DNA from: JAXGMV01 sp040772085
GTDB taxonomy: Bacteria; Chloroflexota; Anaerolineae; Anaerolineales; Anaerolineaceae
Assembly (NCBI GenBank): GCA_040772085.1
Contig: JAXGYU010000001.1
Location: forward strand, 2,618,774 to 2,682,773
DNA: 64,000 nt
Reading direction: 5' to 3'
Shown here: positions 59,779-64,000 of the stretch, one piece after another
Numbering within the stretch: position 1 is the stretch's first letter
How the letters are laid out: the number at the start of each line of letters is the position of its first letter
The notes under the pieces: generated by a model
Database searches by the model: none
Told to the model about the DNA's origin: nothing
What the model saw: only the letters and a program-made list of their open reading frames with translations
Made by a program: the position numbers and the translations under genes

Positions 59779-60578
59779 TAATTGACTCCGAAAATGAGTT
59801 CGACGTTCTTTGATGTTTGTTCCATTACCGTTTCAATCGATATATCCTTCAAACCAGCTACCTTTTCAGCAATAATTGCCACGTACGCCGGTTCGTTCCT
59901 TTTCCCTCGATGCGGGTGCGGCGTCAGATACGGCGCGTCAGTCTCCAGCACGATTTTGTCCAGCGGCAGCCCGGCTACCACTTCTTGAAACGCTGGCCGG
60001 TTGGTGTAAGTCACCGGGCCAGAGATGCCGATCAGAAAGCCCAAGCCTAGAACACGGCGCGCCAAATCCTCATCGCCGCTGAACGAGTGAAATATACCAA
60101 AAACAGTCCTGTTAGTATAGGCTCTTTCACCTTCACGAGCAAGCCAATCTTCAAGAATGGCTAAGGTTTGATCGGAGGCGTCGCGATTATGGATGATAAC
60201 TGGCAATCCAAGCCGGGCAGCGAGAGCCAACTGACCCTTGAAGGCAGCAATCTGCGCATCAGGGGCAGAGAGGTTGCGGTAGAAATCCAGCCCAATCTCG
60301 CCAATTGCGACTACGTGGTCTTCTGCGGCGAGGTCTGCGAGGATTACTGCTGCTTCGTCATTCCAGGTTTTGGCGTCATGCGGGTGAATGCCGACCGCGG
60401 CCTGCAACACGGGATAGATCCGCGCCAGGTCAACCGCCTTCCGGCTGGATGGCAGGTCTGAGCCAGGCACAATGATGCGGGTTACGTTTGCTTGCGAAGC
60501 GCGGTCAAGAACGGTTTGAAGATCCGGCTGAAAATCCGGAAAATTCAGATGGCAATGCGTATCGATCAGACCGGACAA
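59778..60578 (-). CDS. TatD-family metal-dependent hydrolase
   Basis: A 266-residue TIM-barrel hydrolase (DNase/deacylase family). DTHCHLNF with His7 and His9, GEIGLDFYR, PVIIHNRDA, IFHSFSGDE and ETDAPYLTP carry the metal ligands. It abuts the phosphohexomutase stop and runs into the prenyl synthase. The family's exact role is not settled. Confidence 0.94.
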   Translation of the reverse strand: MSGLIDTHCHLNFPDFQPDLQTVLDRASQANVTRIIVPGSDLPSSRKAVDLARIYPVLQAAVGIHPHDAKTWNDEAAVILADLAAEDHVVAIGEIGLDFYRNLSAPDAQIAAFKGQLALAARLGLPVIIHNRDASDQTLAILEDWLAREGERAYTNRTVFGIFHSFSGDEDLARRVLGLGFLIGISGPVTYTNRPAFQEVVAGLPLDKIVLETDAPYLTPHPHRGKRNEPAYVAIIAEKVAGLKDISIETVMEQTSKNVELIFGVN

Positions 60579-62000
60579 CTAATTCAGTCCCGCGATCGCC
60601 AGTCCATCCTGAAGGATCGCCTGAACCTTGTCCTGGTGAGTGGTTTCACAGTAAACACGGATGATCGGTTCGGTGCCGGAGAAGCGAATCAGCAGCCAGC
60701 CGCCATCTTCGAGCGAGTACTTGAATCCGTCCGTCTGGTTGAAACCAGTCACCTTCATGCCACCAATCGTCTCAGGTTTCTTTGAAAGGATGAGGTCCTT
60801 CTTTGCCTGGCTGTCACCAACGAAACGCTTGTCGATGCGGTCATAATAATGCGCGCCGATCTTGCTGAACAGCAGCTCAAGCAATTGGGATGGCGTTTTT
60901 CCCAGCCTGACCATCATGTCCAGGAGGTATAAGCCAGCCAGAATGCCATCCCGCTCGGGGACATGTCCGCGGAAGGCATAGCCGCCCGATTCCTCACCGC
61001 CAATCATGGCGTCCGTTTCAGTCATCTTGGGAGCGACGTATTTGAAACCGACGCCGGTTTCATAGACCGGCACGTTGTACAACGCGCCGAGTTTATCGAG
61101 CATGGAGGTTGTTGACAAGGTCTTGACGATCGGACCGCGCTCACCGCGCACTTCGAGCAAATAGTAAGCCAGCAGCGCGTACGCCGAGAGTTGGTTGATG
61201 AAATTGCCATGCTCATCGCCGTATCCGACCCGGTCAGCGTCTCCGTCGTTGATGATCAGTACGTCAGCGCCGACTTTCTTGACAGTCTCCAGCCCAACGT
61301 TAATGTTTGGCGGAATCGGCTCAGGGCGGGTCATCTCGGGGAAGAGGGGATTGCGATCAGCATGGATCTGAATGATTTTTGTGTTACCGCCGTCGAGCAA
61401 CCGCGGGAAGTAGCCCGAACCGTTGCCCCACATGCAATCAACCAGCACAGTGATGCCGGCATCCTTGATCGGCTGCAGGTCTATCAGCTTGCGGAGGTGA
61501 TCGATGTAGGCTTTGGACGCATCAAATATCACGAGGTCGCCGGACTCAATCGCTTGCGAGGCCGGCATTAGTGGGACATTTTCAGCGCTGTCGGGGATCA
61601 AGGCTTCAATTTGCTTCAATCCTTCTGGATCAATCGCGCCGCCGGTTTCATTGCGGACCTTGAAACCGTTATCTTGCGAGGGATTGTGCGAGGCAGTGAT
61701 GTTAACCGCGCCGGCAGCCTGAAGGTTCTTCACGGAGAAGGCGATGGTAGGGGTGGGCGTGGCTTCCTTGGTGAGATAGACCTTGAAGCCATTACCGCAC
61801 AGCACTTCGGCCGTAGTCCTGGCGAAATGTTCGGATAGGAAACGGCGGTCATAGCCAACAACCAGCCATTTGCCCTGATTGCCGATCGATTTTTGATACT
61901 CCGCAAAACCCTGGGCAGCCCGCTTCAGGTTCTCAAATGTGTAATCATCAGCAATCGCAGCGCGCCATCCATCGGTCCCGAACTTGATCTGCTGTGCCAT
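60579..62000 (-). CDS. Phosphoglucomutase/phosphomannomutase-family enzyme
   Basis: A 473-residue phosphohexomutase of the alpha-D family. Ser104 in ITASHNPSQDNG is the phosphoserine, DGDADR is the metal loop, GEESGGY the substrate loop, and RFSGTEP near the C terminus binds phosphate. Substrate may be glucose-1-phosphate or mannose-1-phosphate. It leads the operon hexomutase-tatD-prenyl synthase, with abutting genes. Confidence 0.93.
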   Translation of the reverse strand: MAQQIKFGTDGWRAAIADDYTFENLKRAAQGFAEYQKSIGNQGKWLVVGYDRRFLSEHFARTTAEVLCGNGFKVYLTKEATPTPTIAFSVKNLQAAGAVNITASHNPSQDNGFKVRNETGGAIDPEGLKQIEALIPDSAENVPLMPASQAIESGDLVIFDASKAYIDHLRKLIDLQPIKDAGITVLVDCMWGNGSGYFPRLLDGGNTKIIQIHADRNPLFPEMTRPEPIPPNINVGLETVKKVGADVLIINDGDADRVGYGDEHGNFINQLSAYALLAYYLLEVRGERGPIVKTLSTTSMLDKLGALYNVPVYETGVGFKYVAPKMTETDAMIGGEESGGYAFRGHVPERDGILAGLYLLDMMVRLGKTPSQLLELLFSKIGAHYYDRIDKRFVGDSQAKKDLILSKKPETIGGMKVTGFNQTDGFKYSLEDGGWLLIRFSGTEPIIRVYCETTHQDKVQAILQDGLAIAGLN

Positions 62001-62129
62001 AAATACCTCGCGAAATTGAATAATATTGACGTCGATTTATTATATCAGCGAATGATTTAACTGATTTTAATGATTGCGTGTAGCTGTATGTCTGGAGAAG
62101 AATTCTTCCGGATGCTATAATTCCAGCCA

Positions 62130-63209
62130 ATGAATTCTGAGACGAAATCTGCCAATAAAAAGGTTATCCTCGGTATGAGCGGGGGCGTGGATAGCTCGGT
62201 CGCCGGCGCGTTACTGGCTCAGGCTGGCTATCAGGTCCAGGGTGTATTCCTGAAACTGTGGATGGCGGAGTCGAGCGCGAATGAGCGGGCGCTGGCGCAA
62301 AATCAGGCGCGGGCACAATTCACGGCGGATCAGCTTGGCATACCGCTGACGGTGATTGACGCCGGTGATCCTTTTCGCCGAAGGGTTATTCAGTATTTCA
62401 TAGATGAGATGGAGCACGGACGTACACCCAATCCGTGTGTGATGTGCAACCCGGAGATCAAGTGGCAGTTCCTGTTGAAAACCCTTCAGGAGATGAATGC
62501 TGATCTGCTTGCGACCGGGCATTACGCGCGTGTCTCTACCACTGAGATTGGTGAAGTTGAGTTGCGCAAGGCGGTTGACGCGCAAAAGGATCAAAGCTAT
62601 TTTCTCTCTCGCCTAAGTCAGCAGGAGCTGCGTAGATCGATCTTCCCGCTCGGCGGCTATTCCAAAGAGGATGTCCGCGCGATGGCACAGCAGACGGGAC
62701 TTGTAACCGCGGAGGCGCCGGACTCTCAGGATTTATGCTTCCTCGGCGACGTCAGCCTGCAGGACTTCCTTGAATCGCATCTGAATGCCGGCCTGGAACC
62801 TGGCGATATCGTTGACGCAAGCGGGCTGCGTCTGGGCACGCATGAGGGGCTGGCAAATTACACGATTGGTCAGCGCAAGGGCATCAAAATAGCAGCCGAG
62901 AAACCTTATTATGTCCTCTCGAAGGATGCTGTAACAAACACCCTGCGGGTTGGAGGTCTGGAAAATCTTGGCTTGAAAGAGCTGCGTGCGAGTGATTGCA
63001 GGTGGATTAACGCTGCGCCGGATGCCGGCAAAGAATATGACTTCAAAATCCGGTACAAATCTTTGTATAATAGAGGTGTCATCACTTCGATTCACGGCGA
63101 TAAAATAGCGGTAGCGTTCAGGTCACCTTTACGTGATATCACCCCGGGGCAGCTAGTGGTGTGCTATGAGGGTGATCGAGTGGTCGGCAGCGGATTTATC
63201 GATGGATAG
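62130..63209 (+). CDS. mnmA: tRNA-specific 2-thiouridylase
   Basis: A 359-residue PP-loop enzyme that thiolates U34 in Lys, Glu and Gln tRNAs. SGGVDSS (residues 17-23), Cys103 in NPCVMCN, Cys203 in DSQDLCFLGD and GQRKGI are present. Catalytic Cys103/Cys203 correspond to E. coli Cys102/Cys199. It is divergent from the mutase, and its end overlaps the small membrane gene by 8 bp. Confidence 0.96.
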   Translation: MNSETKSANKKVILGMSGGVDSSVAGALLAQAGYQVQGVFLKLWMAESSANERALAQNQARAQFTADQLGIPLTVIDAGDPFRRRVIQYFIDEMEHGRTPNPCVMCNPEIKWQFLLKTLQEMNADLLATGHYARVSTTEIGEVELRKAVDAQKDQSYFLSRLSQQELRRSIFPLGGYSKEDVRAMAQQTGLVTAEAPDSQDLCFLGDVSLQDFLESHLNAGLEPGDIVDASGLRLGTHEGLANYTIGQRKGIKIAAEKPYYVLSKDAVTNTLRVGGLENLGLKELRASDCRWINAAPDAGKEYDFKIRYKSLYNRGVITSIHGDKIAVAFRSPLRDITPGQLVVCYEGDRVVGSGFIDG

Positions 63210-63501
63210 TTTATTTGAACTAACCAAGTACCTCTCTCCAGGCATCTTCCTGGCGATTATCTTTTCATCCATGCTGGCTTCCTTCTTCCATCTCTGGAAG
63301 GGCGGCGGGCCGTTTAAATTTGTTATTTATTGCGTGTTCAGCTGGCTGGGATTCCTGCTTTTTGCCTGGATCTTCCAGCAGATCGATCTCGAAGTGCTAA
63401 AGATCGGACCGTATGACATCGGTGCCGGGTTGATCGGTTCCGTACTGTTGCTGTTCATCAGTGATTGGCTGGCGCAGACCAGACGCGTCGAACAGTTCTG
63501 A
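63202..63501 (+). CDS. Small membrane protein of unknown function
   Basis: 99 residues from ATG at 63202, preferred to the longer reading at 63166 because that would lie wholly inside mnmA. Three hydrophobic helices (about 10-30, 38-58 and 70-90) separated by short charged turns. No family is recognised. The 8-bp overlap with mnmA suggests translational coupling. A weak GGAT lies upstream. Confidence 0.65.
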   Translation: MDSLFELTKYLSPGIFLAIIFSSMLASFFHLWKGGGPFKFVIYCVFSWLGFLLFAWIFQQIDLEVLKIGPYDIGAGLIGSVLLLFISDWLAQTRRVEQF

Positions 63502-63527
63502 TCGAGTTCTAATTTGCTTTTATATTG

Positions 63528-63548
63528 AGGCCTCGAAAGAGGTCTTTT
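63528..63548 (+). terminator. Terminator of mnmA and the small membrane gene
   Basis: AGGCCTC (63528-63534) pairs with GAGGTCT (63539-63545), with a GAAA loop and TTTT. Confidence 0.75.
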
Positions 63549-63724
63549 CGTTTGTCGTAAAGATGCGAGACTTCCTCGCTATTACACACCCCCTCACCAA
63601 ATTTGCGCAGCACATTTGGGGAGGGCTGGGGAGGGGTCATTTATAATCGCAACCGATTCCGTAACCTCAAGGATCGAAGGATTCTTCCAGCGCCTTAAGA
63701 CACAAATTTTCCATAAACTGAGAC

Positions 63725-63744
63725 GGATGCCGCCTGCGGCATCC
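63725..63744. repeat. Short palindrome
   Basis: GGATGCCGC (63725-63733) and GCGGCATCC (63736-63744), 9 bp, separated by CT. This resembles scattered palindromic elements in bacterial intergenic DNA. Confidence 0.6.
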
Positions 63745-63794
63745 CTACTAATACGCGGTAATAAAAAAGCCCATGTTTCGGGAAAAAAAAAAAA

Positions 63795-63869
63795 TGAGTG
63801 AGTCTTTTTTACTCAGCGGGACCTTCGGTGGGATTCGAATATCATCCCCTTGTGGGGGCGCCGGTCTCG
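63795..63869. repeat. Direct repeat copy 1 (75 bp)
   Basis: Starts TGAGTGAGTCTTTTTT and ends CCGGTCTCG. It matches copy 2 at most positions. Differences include A/G after the T run and CTTGTGG versus CTCAATGG in the C/G-rich stem. Contains a GGGATTCGAAT stretch resembling a tRNA T arm. Confidence 0.85.
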
Positions 63870-63880
63870 GGAAATTTATA

Positions 63881-63906
63881 AAAGACTCTTGAGTGAGTCT
63901 TTTTTG
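63881..63906 (+). terminator. Terminator-like hairpin between the repeats
   Basis: AAAGACTC (63881-63888) pairs with GAGTCTTT (63895-63902), with T residues after it. The second arm is the start of repeat copy 2. Confidence 0.6.
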
Positions 63907-63965
63907 CTCAGCGGGACCTTCGGCGGGGTTCGGATATCATCCCCTCAATGGGGGCCCCGGTCTCG
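63890..63965. repeat. Direct repeat copy 2 (76 bp)
   Basis: Same order of elements as copy 1, with GGGGTTCGGATATC in place of GGGATTCGAATATC. It continues into unrelated sequence after TCTCG. Confidence 0.85.
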
Positions 63966-64000
63966 ATGGTATCGGTTTGACGCTTCACCTGAGGCTTCAC

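Larger units (their letters stand above)
63550..64000. other. Gene-free tail with inverted and direct repeats
   Basis: No coding frame with a credible start was found in these 450 bases. They contain a C-rich/G-rich inverted pair around CACCAAAT/ATTTGG (about 63585-63637), a GGATGCCGC/GCGGCATCC palindrome (63725-63744) and the two 75-bp direct repeats listed below. Confidence 0.7.

Noticed and set aside
63461..63646. 61-aa ORF in the tail
   Set aside because: Overlaps the end of the membrane gene and the terminator, with no family or site.
63795..63869. tRNA gene in the direct repeat
   Set aside because: A T-arm-like stretch is present, but no acceptor or anticodon stem could be folded.
63795..63965. 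CRISPR array
   Set aside because: Only two copies, 75 bp each, with many differences, and the gap is 20 bases. No cas genes.

Overview
The window reads as ordinary chromosome from a free-living bacterium, most likely a member of the Chloroflexota (Anaerolineae-like). The assignment is inference from protein character and gene order, since no rRNA is present. Pointers are the divergent MurA with Asp at the usual Cys position, the B12-binding/DUF2344 radical-SAM pair, the many Thr/Pro-rich membrane-anchored proteins, a Firmicute-like rpmB/asp23/fakA/recG neighbourhood, and a methylmalonyl-CoA mutase/epimerase pair beside ATP synthase. Genes are tightly packed, lie on both strands in short operons, often overlap by 4 bp (ATGA/GTGA) and are commonly separated by clear intrinsic terminators. 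I see no prophage, CRISPR array or biosynthetic cluster. The only mobile element is one IS200-like insertion.

Layout. 1-5.1 kb: the start of glutamate formimidoyltransferase (cut by the window edge), an HMCES/YedK DNA-protein crosslink protein, tRNA-Glu, an RSH (p)ppGpp protein whose synthetase half looks decayed, RsmI, and a membrane-anchored repeat protein with three TRA(I/M) motifs. 5.1-10.2 kb (minus): RodZ-like double-HTH protein and RimO, ribosomal protein L9, and a small PII-like protein paired with a CPA2 antiporter. 10.2-17.9 kb (plus): methylmalonyl-CoA mutase and epimerase, then an F1-only ATP synthase operon (atpA-G-D-C) running into mreB. 17.9-27.7 kb (minus): a large exported protein of unknown function, YugP-type protease, pyroglutamyl peptidase, PH-domain protein, an AT-rich double-domain glycosyltransferase, tRNA-Arg, and a DUF503/SDR/radical-SAM operon. 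27.8-31.7 kb (plus): folC and lon. 31.7-38.2 kb (minus): asp23-fakA-fakB(degV)-recG-coaD-coiled-coil gene. 38.3-43.2 kb: rpmB, rpe-pknB on the other strand, a Ca2+/H+ exchanger, an SH3b protein, an orphan OmpR-type regulator and thioredoxin. 43.3-54.7 kb: murA, a DUF255 protein, a GNAT-like protein, a GT87-like membrane protein, class II aldolase, Nudix, and a minus-strand run uxs-gtrA-TPR-uroD-like-rsmD with an upstream lipoprotein. 54.7-64 kb: scpB-rluB, the IS200 element, plsX, tRNA-Leu, polyprenyl synthase-tatD-phosphohexomutase, mnmA with a small membrane protein, and a 0.5 kb gene-free tail carrying a 75-bp imperfect direct repeat.

How it fits together. Most genes are housekeeping: energy conservation (F1 ATPase, MCM), envelope and shape (MreB, RodZ, MurA, PlsX, polyprenyl synthase, UXS, GtrA), translation (L9, L28, RimO, RsmI, RsmD, RluB, MnmA, tRNAs) and stress or proteostasis (RSH, Lon, thioredoxin, PknB). 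The more unusual points are the MurA Cys-to-Asp change, the RSH with an apparently impaired synthetase, the PII-like protein beside an antiporter, the SDR without Tyr/Lys, a 5'-end hairpin on the atp transcript, the TRA-motif tail that could be a PknB/FHA target, and the terminal direct repeat.
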